Assembly: GCA_003184365.1 (NCBI GenBank)
Contig: NKYR01000123.1
Span: forward strand, 1-64,000
Source: Evernia prunastri
Lineage: Eukaryota > Ascomycota > Lecanoromycetes > Lecanorales > Parmeliaceae
Direction of reading: 5' to 3'
DNA: 64,000 nucleotides
Both the position numbers and the translations under genes were made by a program. Positions 47,838 to 60,145 of this stretch are shown here, piece after piece. Every line of letters begins with the position of its first letter. The stretch's first letter is position 1. The notes beneath the pieces are model-generated. The model made no database searches. It saw only the letters and a list, made by a program, of their open reading frames with translations, and had not been told where the DNA came from.

Positions 47838-48649
47838 GATGAGGCTTTGGGTTGTGGCCTGCGCGAGGGGGCTCTCTGCCGTGTCTCTATTATTTTAGAA
47901 TATCAGCCGAGATTTGCTGCAACATTGAATTTGAAGTAACAATCAAGAACGCGTTAATTGTGACAATGAACTTAGGTATGAGCGGGTGGCATGTAATACT
48001 AATCCCTACTCGTGTCAATGAAAGACGCCGCATACAAGGAACTTGTCGCTAGTACAATCGATTTGTTAGTTATTAGTGTTAGTTCCCAGCCTCCTCCCGG
48101 CCACGTTATATAAGTCACATCCCAGCTGACCCAGGAGCTCGAAGACAGACATGAAAGGAAAATTTGACAGCTATAACAGCAACTCCTGCATCTGTAAGCG
48201 CGCTCTGGGCTCTGGGCGGACTGGAGGCGTTAGCGGTTGCGGACGTTGGCTTTTCGTTAGGGTTGCGCTCATTCTGTGTCTCGTTACTCAATCTCGTGAA
48301 AATACCAAGTAACCATCTATGTATGTGTCTCAAAGTTTCAGACTTGAACGCAAATGCGGGAAGGTGCAGCCTCAGCAGCCGCTGGGCAGAGGGCGGAGGA
48401 TATTTGTGGGTAATGGTTTGTTTGCTAGATACAGAAACTTGGTATAAACTGTCGCGCCCTTGTTGAAGAGGACGAAGGCTTTGATATTGCACCTTCGAAT
48501 GAAATGTTGCAATCGGACAGCTTCTCGCCATTGTTGAAATGTGCGGAGAGCTTGTGAGAGGACGTGTGGAGAGCGTTCTGGAGCTAAGGTGGAAGGTGCG
48601 GTGGGGAGTCGTCAGATGCTGTTGGCGCGTTCACCTTGGGCAGCTCTTC
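47838..48649. other. convergent spacer
   Basis: Lies between the converging ends of the oxidoreductase and receptor genes. Frames of 100-138 codons (48115-48531 minus and 48164-48466 plus) overlap antisense and carry no recognisable feature. Confidence 0.5.
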
Positions 48650-51600
48650 TCAGTACAAATGTCCCGAAGTTTTATATCTATTTTTCCATTTTCGATCTAG
48701 GACTGCTCGCGTTTCCGCCCAAGTCAAAGGAATCTCCTTCACCTCCGGAGCACAGCCACTGTCAACGTTTGGGACCAACAGCACGTGCATGTAGTCTTCG
48801 TCAGTCTTTCCCAGTAGCAGGAATGCTTGACATTTATGGGCGTAGGAAGACGGGAGATGGACAAAACTTTTCATTCTAACACGCATCGTGGGACGCGTCC
48901 GTATCCCAAATTTGGTGAGTTCGAGCTCGATCGTACAGCCGACAATGCGCAACTCGTACCAGCCGCGGTGGGTCGCTAGGTATCGTTGCATATAGCGATG
49001 TGATGTCGAGGAAACCTCGATTTTATCCGTAATGATGGAATAAATCAAGTCTTGGTGATAATTACGTCTCAAGGAACCATCATCATATATGATATATGCA
49101 AGGTCTCCAGAGCTAGAAAACCCCACTTCAGCTTTCCCCTTCACACCGCTGTATCTGTTTCAGAGTCAGCTTATCAACACGACGAATTTCAGCGTGTCTC
49201 TGACCTATCTACAACGTAAGACGCTCTATATCTTCCTCTCTTCGCGGTAGATTTGCTCATCGTGATCAGATTGATGATTACAAAATGATATGGAATCCGA
49301 ATTTCCTCGCGGCTGTCATTTGATGCAAGGTTTGGAGCAACGGTTTCAGAGATCAACCCGAATCCTACTACAAGTACTGGGAGTGAAGGATGAAACTGGC
49401 ATGATACGTCAAACAAGTCTTCAGCCAAAGAAAGCTGCACTCGACGCGAAGACGACTCGCCGGCATTCACACATAAGAGAGTAAGAACATCAGGGCAAGT
49501 CGGAAGTTTGTTATCACACCGATTTGGTTTGACATAGGCCACATAGGAATTGCTGGAATCTACAGAGCACGAGGCCGGATGAGTCTCTTTACCACCTTCA
49601 GTTACCAGCTCGCTCGGCAGCTCAAGCTTCAGGGCTTGCGGAAATGTCGAAGCTTCTCCGATCTTCGAATCTTCCACCCTATACATATATTGACCAAGGA
49701 CAAGAACGCTCAGGTCCATGCTCATGGCTACGAACGTAGACCAGCCACCAACAAGCGATAATTTCTGCTGAAGCTCGAGACAACGCGGCGGTTCATTCGG
49801 ATTGAGTACTGTACGGAGCTGGATTTGAGCCTTATCGTTGCCATAGTAGACACTAGCCCACCGAGTACCATCCTGGGAGAGAAAATGTGATTTAGAATCG
49901 TACTCTTTTGCCTCATCAGGTTCAGGTGCGTCAAGAAACTCTATCTCATCGCCAAGCTTTATTCGCCGGATTTCTCCTGTGTCCGTGACCAAACTTGCGG
50001 TTCTGAGACTAATGCTCACAGACAATCGGAAGGAATTCGCCACAGATCGCGTTGGGTGACACTCACAGTTACCACTGGCTCTAAGACGAATTGCGTTGGG
50101 GAGCCCGGTGTAGTAGCGAATGAATAAGTGGCATGATCCGGCAAAGTCGTCATAGTAGCATGTGACAACCTCGCTCTCGTCGACAGAGAAGTGCAACTCG
50201 AGTTTATTCACCATGGTAAATAGGGTAAACGAGTCGGACAAGACCATGGTACTGCCCGAAATAGTGTCTTCCAGTAGAAGGATCCTGGTGGCATTCGCTG
50301 GATCAGACTCTGTTAGATTTTGATGTTCAGCCAAAAAGGGAGCGTAGCGACCACTAGGGCTTGCTGATAACCTATGGATTTTTTAGTCCAATGTAGATAG
50401 TCGGAATTCGACGTCTAGACTGGGAGTACTATATTTCGTCATTGTTGTTTCAGAAAAGAAGAACAAGAATTTTCCGTTCTCACTGTAAGACGCTAAATTA
50501 GTATTAAGGGCAAGTTGACCATATTTTACTTGTAAACACTGCAGGAAATCAATTGGGACGAAGCAGTTTGAGGCGGTATAAAACAGTCCGTTGGGGGTGA
50601 AACACACGCCATCTTGGTCGAAAGCAATGCAAGGATCAAACCGTCTCGCACGGTTGTCATATGTAGATATGTGAATTATTCGAGCCCATGGAGACCCTTG
50701 TGTCCGCCTTGTGAAGTCCAAAGTCACTTCTATCTCCCAGATTGATATCACAAGGGCAAGGCTAAATATTCTTTGATAAACAATAGCAAGGTATCTGCTA
50801 TCTTTGCTCATTGCGTAGCTTTTTATTTGGCAGGAGCCATGAGTGGAAACTATCCTGGAGTCGTGTATTGGTGGAAGCTGTCTGCCACTGCTTGCAGATT
50901 GGGCGGATAGAACACATTGCCCACGACCAAGATCATGATAGTTCCAAATGAATATGTCATGAGATGGTTCGAACAGAAAGATGCCTAACAGGTGGTAAGA
51001 GCTTTTGCGTAATTGACGCTCGGGTGGTACTTTGTTCCAAGCCCGGAGTGAAAATTTGTCAGTTGGAAAGCGCGTGCATCTTTCCCGCCGGGCGAGACCA
51101 CGATGTTTCTTATACAAACCCGTGAGCGTGTGAGATGAAAAGGCCGAAGAAAGATCCAGATAATATATCTCGGACGATCGCCACTCTACCGCCGGACCGT
51201 ACTCTCTCAGCACTTGCTCGATTGTCGCGCACCAGCTCGAAACGAATGAAAAGCTCAAAGCTTCAGCTGATGTGCCATCCGAATGTAAGTCGCTAATCCA
51301 ATAGCGCACATCCTCAAGGCCAATGAGCAAGAGAGGTACACAGCCTGGTAGCATCATCATACAGGACTCAATCCAACCGAATGTCGAGGGCGAATGGAAC
51401 GTTTGGTACAAGGCTGTAGACACTTCCAAAGCGTCTATATGTTTGCATTCTAGCAAATGGATTAACCAAGCGCAGCATGCGTATCCCAGGAATGGTTTTT
51501 TGGAACGTAGGACTGAGAGGTCTGGCTTATTTTCTTTGTTTTCGATGGGTCTCCTTGGAGATAACTCAGCAATCGGTTCGGCACATTCGCGCTTGATGAA

Positions 51601-53816
51601 GCCCAAGCATGCTAGGGTCAACTGCAAGTTAGCACTGTCCGTCTCCGTGAGGGGGCGCGCTGCTTCAGGGCCTGATGCAGATTCAATGTATTGCTTGACA
51701 GTCAAGTGCACTATTTGAAGTTTCCCATTCCGCACCGTTACCAGAGAACCACACACTAGCTCAATGTCTTTGTCTGAGTATGGAAACGATCCATCCGTGG
51801 ATAACAGAGAATGCCCCTCGTTCAGGTACTGGGATTGCAAAGCCTGCTTGAGTTCGTCGATACTCAAAGGTAGCTGGTGGCTGATCAGAATCTTGCTTCA
51901 TTGGGAGGTCTAGCGCATCACCTACAAGCGAATTTGTGACCCATGCCAGAACCTTTGAACATAGACTGAGAGTCTGTTTATCTAGCGTGTCCTGAAGCCT
52001 TTGTAGGATACGCTGATACATAAGATCCAGTCCCTTCGGCAAGGCTTGCAATTTTCCTTGCACTTGTTGAATCGATACACATGATTTCAGTTCTTTCAAC
52101 ATATATTGAACCCACAGAAACATCCCTTCGTGCGATTCACAGAGCCGTTGGATGACCAATGGTCTCACAGATGGCTGCGATAGCCGGGGGCTAGCTGCTA
52201 TTTAGCCTCGACGAAGGCTTTGATGTCGGCATCTATGTCATCTTTGGTCATTTCAAGCGAAGTGCTCTGATGGAGAAGCTGATATAGATGCTCTTCTTTT
52301 CGACTGGTCAGAATTATGGCGACGTTGCAGGCACTGGTCATAGATCGAAGGCTTTGAATCAGAATTTCTGAATCGCGACATTCATCTAGGGCATCTATAA
52401 TTATCGTAGCTGGTGTCAGAGCTGAGATGTGGTTCGATAGAATCCTCCATACGGCGGGAAAGCTGAGCGCTTTCTGTTGACCGGACTCGTCCATAGCATG
52501 AGATAACTCTTCAGTCAAGTCTGAGACTACTGCTCGTTCTCGTATGGTATAAAAGAGTTGGTACAAAAGCGAACGCGCAATAGCAGTTGCTGTTCTCTTG
52601 TCCTCATCGGTGTCTTTGCAGAAGAAAAAAAGCACACAGCCTGATTGCTGTCGATGAGCAAAATGATCTACTAGAAAAGCCGCCAGAACTGTCTTTCCAG
52701 CTCCAGGCTGTGCATGTATCCACAGTAAAGCACCACTCCCGGCGATAGTTTCGCTGAATTGAACGAAGGTATCTCTAGCCAGCAGCCACTGGCATGTATT
52801 TTCATGACGTGCTTCTTTCGCGCTTGCAAGATCTTCCTTGTAGTAGTCAACAGCATAGGCTGTTGGCGCAAGCCAGGCGATGACTCTCTTTTGCGTGTGG
52901 GAGCTTTGAGCGTCCAAAAGCGAGGTGTTTACGGCGAGCTGTTGTACTCTGACCGCTTTAGATTCTCCGATATGCTTCGCCAGTGCAGATGCTAGAGCGG
53001 CCTAGTGAGCAGATGCGATTTGTTTCCCACTGATTTTCTGATCAGACAAACCTTCAAGCTGGTCTCGGCATCTGATCATTTCTCTTTCGAGCTCCCCAAA
53101 TTCGACCTCGTAGTCGTTCCAAATAAACCGAACGAGTCTCCATAGTCTGCGACGGCGATAGAACTTACAAGCCCTGGTCCAAAATCGGAGGATGGAGCTG
53201 TAGAAGGCTTCGACGCTGCCCTGAAATGATTCTGAATCCCGCAAAGTCTCTGCGTAAATCTCAGCGCGCGGGAGGCACTCGATCATCCGATGAAGCGTGT
53301 TGCAGAGCTTGATGTACTCCTCGGCGGCATTTTGGACAATCTGCACGAAACGAAGTCGTGTCAACCTTACCGGCTACTGCTCGTCGATAACAAATGAGGC
53401 ACACTCACTGTAAGCACGAAGACAATGCTGCCCCACAACAAGCAGCCAGGCGCTGGGGTACCCTGACCAATCAAGTCAATCGCTCGATTGAACTTCTGAA
53501 GTCGAGACATGCCATCCTGGACTTTATCAGCAAATTTATAGAACTTGCTCTTTGCTTGTCTGCTCTGCCATTTTTTGATTTCTTCGAGGACATCTTCTGG
53601 CCCAGCGGGGATCATGATGCGACTGAAGTCTTTGTCGGACAACTCTTTTCTATATGTGTCTCTCGCGTTCCGCCACGCTAGCATCGTTGCCGTAACTTCA
53701 GTTCTGACGGTCGGTGACGCCGCACGGCTGAAGGGGCTCTGCTGCCCTTCAACTGGGAGTGAAGTTGGACTTCTCGAACTTGGCCTCAAGGTCAGCGATG
53801 AGGATGGATGCGCCAT
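48650..53816 (-). pseudogene. NACHT-type STAND (NLR-like) receptor with disrupted frame
   Basis: A gene of about 1,650 codons. N-terminal helical domain: exons 53409-53816 and 53052-53340 (LAWRNARDTYRKELSDKDFS, EEIKKWQS). NACHT NTPase: GSGALLWIHAQPGAGKTVLA (Walker A), CVLFFFCKDTD, PATIIIDALDECRDSE (Walker B), IILTSRKEEHLY (sensor). A winged-helix region follows (ESHEGMFLWVQYMLKEL, LSIDELKQALQSQYL, LQIVHLTVKQYIES). Past it are about 900 residues of propeller-like sequence, ending in exon 48650-49154. The frame breaks at about 52196: one A seems missing in GCTAAATAG, between the NACHT and the following helical segment, and no intron fits. In-frame stops at 53002-53004 (TAG) and 50383-50385 (TAA) can be hidden in introns of 60 and 66 nt, respectively, the second less convincingly. 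Fungal NLRs act in non-self recognition and cell death. Either a decaying gene or a homopolymer sequencing error. Confidence 0.8.
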
Positions 53817-54748
53817 TTTGAATTGACCTAGGCTCCCTCGAGCACAGGAGACCGCGCCTAGAGCCCAGCATATGAATCACCAAAATTCAGCCCAGGGAGC
53901 TTGTGTTCATGGACTCCAGTGATGAGGAAGAGCACGTTGACGAGCCAAGGTGGAAGTCGAAGGTGACGTTGAGGAGGGAAAATGAGGTGCCCCAGCTGGA
54001 CGACGTCTCCGCTACCCCACTTTGCGCACAGATGTATGAGCGTAAGCTCGCATAATGCCCCAATCAAACACTCGCCGACCCACACTCCAATGTCGATCCC
54101 GTTTTGCAGAATATGCAGCTGGAGAACGCAGCCACTTGATTCCCTTGCTCGCTCCATAGCCCGCTCATGCGCTCAACGCGTTCGATGTCCTTGGAAGAGC
54201 AAATGTAGAGTACCACAATACATATGAAAATCGGCTACGAGACTGTGCGGCACCTTGCTCGAATCCAGGAATCACTTTATCATGTTACGCATATAACACA
54301 CTATCAAAAGATCTGGCTACTATGCGGCGGCCGGTGGGTGCGAAAGTTTTGGTGCATACCCCGGTACAGATTGCGCATTTCTAGGCACGCCAATAATAAA
54401 TAACGCCTTGAGTATCTAAGATTTACCGTAGCACATTATCTGATAACTATTTTAGGATCAAAAACATCATACCAAGATCTTGAAAAATAAAGCTGTATCA
54501 GAAGATAATATGATAATAATTTAGAAAGTATCCGATCGTATATAATAAATTTATTTGTTACGAGAGAAAGTCACAAATTTGTTGCCTTTGTCTCGGCGGT
54601 TATCGGATACTGTTGTAAGTATGTACAAAGCGCGAGATATGAAGTAGCATCAAAGTAAAGTCCACCTCTATCGAATAACGTAATTATCTATACGTATATA
54701 AGTGCTGACATCGCCAATACTATCGCAACCGTTTGCTTCCGTCTCACT
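53817..54748. other. spacer with AT-rich patch
   Basis: A small plus-strand frame at 53909-54049 (MDSSDEEEHVDEPRWKSK start, 46 codons) is the only suggestive item. From 54400 to 54700 the sequence is AT-rich. No supported gene. Confidence 0.45.
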
Positions 54749-56353
54749 TCAAATGGAAACCGTGATACCGCCGTGCAGGCTCTCGACGTTGAGCTGGTAA
54801 CGTCCTGAACGGAGACTAGAATTCAAACCCATCAAACAACCATTAACTCACCTCGTGAAATCTCAGGAGGTCGAGTGTCGGATACTACCTACCTCCAATT
54901 CAGGTTCACCGTGCAGGCGTAGCGGCAGCTGTCAGTAAACTTGGCCAGATCCGTCTCCACGAGCGTGTCGCCAGCATTGTCTTTTAGCAGAGCGTCTGCA
55001 GCAAGGTCAAAGCGCGCGACCGCGTCCCTCAAAATGTCCGTTGCATCATCTATGGCGGCTTGCGCGTTGTAATCGTGGGCGACATAGAGCAAAGGGATCA
55101 GACTGTCTGCTTGATTCTGCGCCTGTTCGAGTCAGCCTCACTTCATGCGGCAATGAACACATGCTAAAGTGAACAGAGTGGGGCCGCCCTACAACTTCCT
55201 TGTTCACGGAGAGAACATCATTGGAGCTAGTCAGCGCAATTAGCCGCAGATATCAACGGTTGTCACTTGTCCCGGCGACTACTGACACGGAGATTATGAG
55301 ATTTGTCTCATCCCAGAGTGATTGCATGGTGGGACTACTGAGGACGTGGTGTGGCAAGCGCATGTCCAAGGCATACCTATGGATTTATGAGAATAAAAGC
55401 ACCCCTAAGTTCAAAGGTGGGAGCAGAGACATAATCGTGGATGGCCAAACAAACGCCAACTGCACTAGTGCACATACGGCGGCGCTGGTACGACTCCACA
55501 GTCGGCAGATGTCCAATTAGCTGTACACGCTGCTCTAACTCGGACATCTCAACAAAGAGCTCAAGCTGCTGCATTAGAGTTGTGCGCTGCTCTGTTGACA
55601 AGCGTTTAAAAAGGAGGCCACCATCCATCAAAATCGAGCGGAAACTTACCAAGCGCGCAATGTGTGACCATTGCACGACCCACGGGCCCAAATTGTTCCA
55701 GATTGAAGCGCGAGATTTCATCTGGGTAGAATACGAACTTTGGTCTGGAGCCGTGTAGTCGATCGCGAGGCACGTGCGGATACGGTCCAGTGTTGTTGCG
55801 CGAAAGGCTTGTGCCTCTTCGAAGTTCGTTGCCAGCTCGGAGAATTCGAGCGAGTCGGTTTCCGTGCACTGTCTTAGAGAAGAGTAGAAGTGCCCGTCAG
55901 TCTAGAGAGAAGGTATGACAATGTACCGTCGTCCTAAGCGAAAAGCTTCCCGATCAAGGATTAGACGATGATCAATCTGAGTCATGGTACCTTATACTCA
56001 CCCAGATGAAACAATGTGTTCCAATGCAAAGCCGTTCAAGCGGTACATTGGGCCACCAAATTGCTCCGAAGAGGGCAAGGTCGGCGGTCATGAGCTTGGA
56101 GCGCCGCCTACCAGGCGGAAAGAGACTGAAGCTGTCAGATGGGTCGACGTGGCTTGGTCAAAGCGCCAAAATGCTCGTACTTCTTCAGCAATCGGTCAAC
56201 ATATAATTCCAAACCAGGAAGCTGGCTGTTTGTTGCCGCTGGCCATGCTTGAAAGAGGTTGTGGAGATCAGGGATGTGGACATGCTGGCCCCGAAGCGAC
56301 TTCACAAGCTCGTGGCGCCCCGACTAAGGATTTGCTTCATTAAGTGCGACCAT
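54749..56353 (-). pseudogene. class I sesquiterpene synthase, probably inactivated
   Basis: The minus-strand frame starts ATG at 56353 (MVALNEANP) but meets TAG at codon 10 (56324-56326), after which SGRHELVKSLRGQHVHIPDL continues in the same frame. A one-base frame slip follows near 56145-56150, then KLMTADLALFGAIWWPNVPL with ERLCIGTHCFIW. The aspartate-rich motif appears as DDGTL across inferred splice sites, lacking the usual third acidic residue. The NSE-type metal motif is intact (SNDVLSVNKE, about 55198-55230). The end is NLNWSLRSGRYQLNVESLHG, with the conserved terminal Arg-Tyr pair, using donor GTAGGT and acceptor TTCTAG. Intact relatives cyclise farnesyl diphosphate using magnesium. 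Exon borders in the middle are inferred. No P450 or other cluster gene is next to it. Confidence 0.75.
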
Positions 56354-56881
56354 GGGGAATTCCGGGGATCGGCTGCCTCCGGAAGGGAATAATAGTCCTA
56401 GAAGCGAACAGGCTCGTCATCTATGTGAACTTCCTGTTGGATTCGAGTAATGGTGAGGACTTGATTGATTCTTCTAAAATATATGTTGGCGGAAGTCACG
56501 CTCCATTTGTAGCCATTTGTTTCCCAGAAGATCTGAAGTATCTCTGTCCTACAGGGTGCCAGACTGTTCCACCAACAAAACTTTGTATGGTAGCTACAGT
56601 GCCATGGGGACATGGGCGTGGGAAGCTTTACGTTCTATTTAGCCGGATCTGGAAAATGTCGAAGGAATAACCATGGTCCAACTGCAGGGATGGCGATGAT
56701 GCAAAGACTGTCTGCTCCACGAACAGTGGAACCGTTGGTTTCTAGTCGTTCACGATGCATTTTGGGGTCCGAAAGTTGGTCGTCAGCGCAATCCTGGTAT
56801 TGAAACCATCTGGTTCAACTGATAATGGAGCAGTGCATAGTAGCAATTTTTTCTATGGATGATTCAATGTAAGAAAAGGGC
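56354..56881. other. spacer upstream of terpene synthase, left flank of transposon
   Basis: Probable promoter of the terpene synthase relic. A 108-codon plus-strand frame here (56344-56670) has no features. No gene is called. Confidence 0.5.
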
Positions 56882-56897
56882 TATCCCACGGATTGGC
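56882..56897 (+). repeat. left terminal inverted repeat of piggyBac-like element
   Basis: TATCCCACGGATTGGC, exact reverse complement of 61031-61046. The CCC near the tip is typical for piggyBac ends. Confidence 0.85.
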
Positions 56898-56999
56898 AGG
56901 GCACAAAATTCAGGGGTTCAGCCTTACAGCCCCACTACCAAAAACCATCAAAACAACGCGTCTTCCAAATAGCCAAATAACACTATTTAATAACACTAC

Positions 57000-57776
57000 A
57001 TGCCTCGCAATAAGGTGTCAAATGATTTAGACCATGTGAGACAGGATCCAAAGCCCACAAAGGTCCCAAAAGAACCTCCCCCAAAGCCATGGCCATTGCC
57101 TAAGTTCATCCCTACGAAAATCACCAAGCCATATTCTGATGGCCAGGGTCAATTGCCAGCTACCGTTGCTCCCAATAATCCCTATGCTATTTTCAGCTTG
57201 TTTTTTAGCGAAGAGACTCTAAAAGTACTCGTGCAGCATACAAATGAGTATGCTTTCTTGTATCCAGGGCCTGAAAAGCCTGAGACACGTACTTGGTTTC
57301 CCACTACAGTCAAAGAATTTCGAGCCTACTTAGGGGTGTCCATTTGGATGGGTCTACATTCGGAGTCTGGTATCAAAGAATTCTGGAATACGGATCCTCT
57401 TAAGGGAGCCGTTCATGAGCAGATTTTGAAGCATATTAGTCTCAAAAGGTGGCAACAAATAGACAGATTTCTTCATGTCTCAAAGCCCATATCCCCTGAT
57501 CAAAAGGAAAGCACATTTGACAAATTGGAACCCCTAAGCGATACGCTTCGACAGACCTTCAAAAATTACTGGAAAGCGGGCACACATCTAGCTGTTGATG
57601 AGACAATACAGCGATTTATGGGACGTGCCAAAGAGATTGTGAATATTCCCAGCAAACCAACACCAGAGGGCTTCAAGATTTGGGTTCTGGCCAATCAGGG
57701 CTATGTATTAGACTGGATGTATCATGCCAAGGGTCAGAAAAGGGGCGAGGGACCCCAGGATTTGGACGATTATTGA
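57000..57776 (+). pseudogene. piggyBac-like transposase, 5' part (copy segment 1)
   Basis: Starts MPRNKVSNDLDHVRQDPK and runs 258 codons to a TGA at 57774-57776; the second segment has TGG at the equivalent site (58444-58446), so this is a nonsense change. It contains the N-terminal region, the LGVSIWMGLHSESGIKEFW block and the first catalytic Asp in HLAVDETIQRFMGRA. The frame continues after the stop to LDNLFSEGRLFSQLDYEG, holding the second Asp (57786-57959), up to the N at 57960. Confidence 0.85.
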
Positions 57777-57960
57777 ACTGATGACTTGGGATTCAATCGA
57801 ACTCAGGCTGTTGTTCTAGACTTGGTGACTCAGGACGATATTGCTAGAGATTATTTCCATATTCTATGGCTAGACAACCTGTTCTCGGAAGGTCGATTGT
57901 TCTCACAGCTTGATTATGAAGGATTCGGAGCAGCTGAGACTGTGCGTGTCACAACTACGN

Positions 57961-59091
57961 ACTTGATTTCCCACTACAGTCAAAGAATTTCGAGCCTACT
58001 TAGGGGTGTCCATTTGGATGGATCTACATTCGGAGTCTGGTATCAAAGAATTCTGGAATACGGATCCTCTTAAGGGAGCCGTTCATGAGCAGATTTTGAA
58101 GCATATTAGTCTCAAAAGGTGGCAACAAATAGACAGATTTCTTCATGTCTCAAAGCCCATATCCCCTGGTCAAAAGGAAAGCACATTTGACAAATTGGAA
58201 CCCCTAAGCGATAGGCTTCGACAGACCTTCAAAAAGTACTGGAAAGCGGGCACACATCTAGCTGTTGATGAGACAATACAGCGATTTATGGGACGTGCCA
58301 AAGAGATTGTGAATATTCCCAGCAAACCAACACCAGAGGGCTTCAAGATTTGGGTTCTGGCCAATCAGGGCCATGTATTAGACTGAATGTATCATGCCAA
58401 GGGTCAGAAAAGGGGCGAGGGACCCCAGGATTTGGACGATTATTGGACTGATGACTTGGGATTCAATCGAACTCAGGCTGTTGTTCTAGACTTGGTGACT
58501 CAGGACGATATTGCTAGAGATTATTTCCATATTCTATGGCTAGACAACCTGTTCTCGGGAGGTCGATTGTTCTCACAGCTTGATTATGAAGGATTCGGAG
58601 CAGCTGGGACTGTGCGTGTCACAACTACGAAAAGCGAGGATCTAGAGGCCACGGAGGGTACCAAGACACAACGGGAACAGGCAGAGCCACGTCGAGGCCT
58701 GGAAGAGAGGATTCTGGAGCTCAGAACCAAGTGGAACTCGGCTCTGGAATGGGGCAAATTGTATGGGAGTCTGTCAAAGGATGGGAAAGTCATGCAATTT
58801 GGCTGGAAAGACCAAAATGTGGTGTTATTTATGACCACTGTCTCAAATGGTCAGAAAACAGTGAAACGTCTCCGTCGAAGACCAGCAAAAATAGCCACAA
58901 ATGCACGTACTTCTAGAGCTATGTTTGGAGATCAGGCCCGAAAAGAGCTTCCTATCCCCGAGTTTATTAACATGTATAATCATTACATGAACGGGGTTGA
59001 CAATGCGGATCAATTGCGTTGTTATTACAATACACAACGAGTACATTTCAAGAACTGGAAGCCACTGTGGCATTTTCTATTGGATACCACN
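57961..59091 (+). pseudogene. piggyBac-like transposase, internal segment 2
   Basis: Repeats the sequence of segment 1 from the WFPTTVKEF block on and carries further. A TGA (58384-58386) interrupts it where segment 1 has TGG, just after GHVLD. It then reads through DYWTDDLGFNRTQ, the second Asp (LWLDNLFSGG), a charged block and YNHYMNGVDNADQLRCYYN with the third Asp, up to the N at 59092. Each segment is therefore broken at a different codon, both being TGG-to-TGA differences. Confidence 0.8.
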
Positions 59092-59092
59092 C

Positions 59093-60144
59093 GAGGATCT
59101 AGAGGCCACGGAGGGTACCAAGGCACAACGGGAACAGGCAGAGCCACGTCGAGGCCTGGAAGAGAGGATTCTGGAGCTCAGAACCAAGTGGAACTCGGCT
59201 CTGGAATGGGGCAAATTGTATGGGAGTCTATCAGAGGATGGGAAAGTCATGCAATTTGGCTGGAAAGACCAAAATGTGGTGTTATTTATGACCANNNNNN
59301 NNNNNNNNNNNNNNNNNNNNNNNNNNNNNNNNNNNNNNNNNNNNNNNNNNNNNNNNNNNNNNNNNNNNNNNNNNNNNNNNNNNNNNNNNNNNNNNNNNNN
59401 NNNNNNNNNNNNNNNNNNNNNNNNNNNNNNNNNNNNNNNNNNNNNNNNNNNNNNNNNNNNNNNNNNNNNNNNNNNNNNNNNNNNNNNNNNNNNNNNNNNN
59501 NNNNNGGAAAGACCAAAATGTGGTGTTATTTATGACCACTGTCTCAAATGGTCAGAAAACAGTGAAACGTCTCCGTCGAAGACCAGCAAAAATAGCCACA
59601 AATGCACGTACTTCTAGAGCTATGTTTGGAGATCAGGCCCGAAAAGAGCTTCCTATCCCCGAGTTTATTAACATGTATAATCATTACATGAACGGGGTTG
59701 ACAATGCGGATCAATTGCGTTGTTGTTACAATACACAACGAGTACATTTCAAGAACTGGAAGCCACTGTGGCATTTTCTATTGGATACCACCGTCGTCAA
59801 CAGCTATAAAATAGCTCATTGTACTCCGGAGAGACCCCGTGCTGAGTCCTGGGAGCACCGGAGTCACAGGGAGTTCCGTGTCAAACTTTCCAATCAATTA
59901 TTCGAAAATTCTGAGCGATTAACAGGTCTTCCCAGCTCAGTCAAAGAGTCTCTGTCAACACGAGTACATCCGGCACCCGCTCGTGACCATGGTAGGCTAG
60001 AACGTATGGGGGACAAGCCTAAATACTGCGTACCATGCTCATATGTAGGGAGAAAAGTACCAAATCCAGCCAAAATTAGGAAGCCATTATTGGAATTATC
60101 AAATAATTCAGTCAGACCACGGGATTTGGACAAAAGGAAACGGC
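59093..60144 (+). pseudogene. piggyBac-like transposase, segments 3-4 around an N gap
   Basis: 59093-59294 repeats the EDLEATEG...LEWGKLYGSLS region. After the 211-base N run, 59506-60144 repeats from the VVLFMTTVSNGQKTVKRLRR block through YNHYMNGVDNADQLRCCYN (Tyr to Cys change compared with the other copies) and almost to the C-terminus. These are assembly fragments, not separate genes. Confidence 0.8.
59295..59505. other. assembly gap (N run)
   Basis: 211 unknown bases inside the transposase repeats. Single N bases at 57960, 59092 and 60145 also mark artificial joins, since the sequence jumps back in the transposase at each one. Confidence 0.98.
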
Positions 60145-60145
60145 N

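Noticed and set aside
52992..53051. Nonsense TAG (53002) in the receptor gene as a definite lesion
   Set aside because: A 60-nt intron with GTTTGT donor and CTCTAG acceptor removes it and keeps phase; kept only as a possibility.
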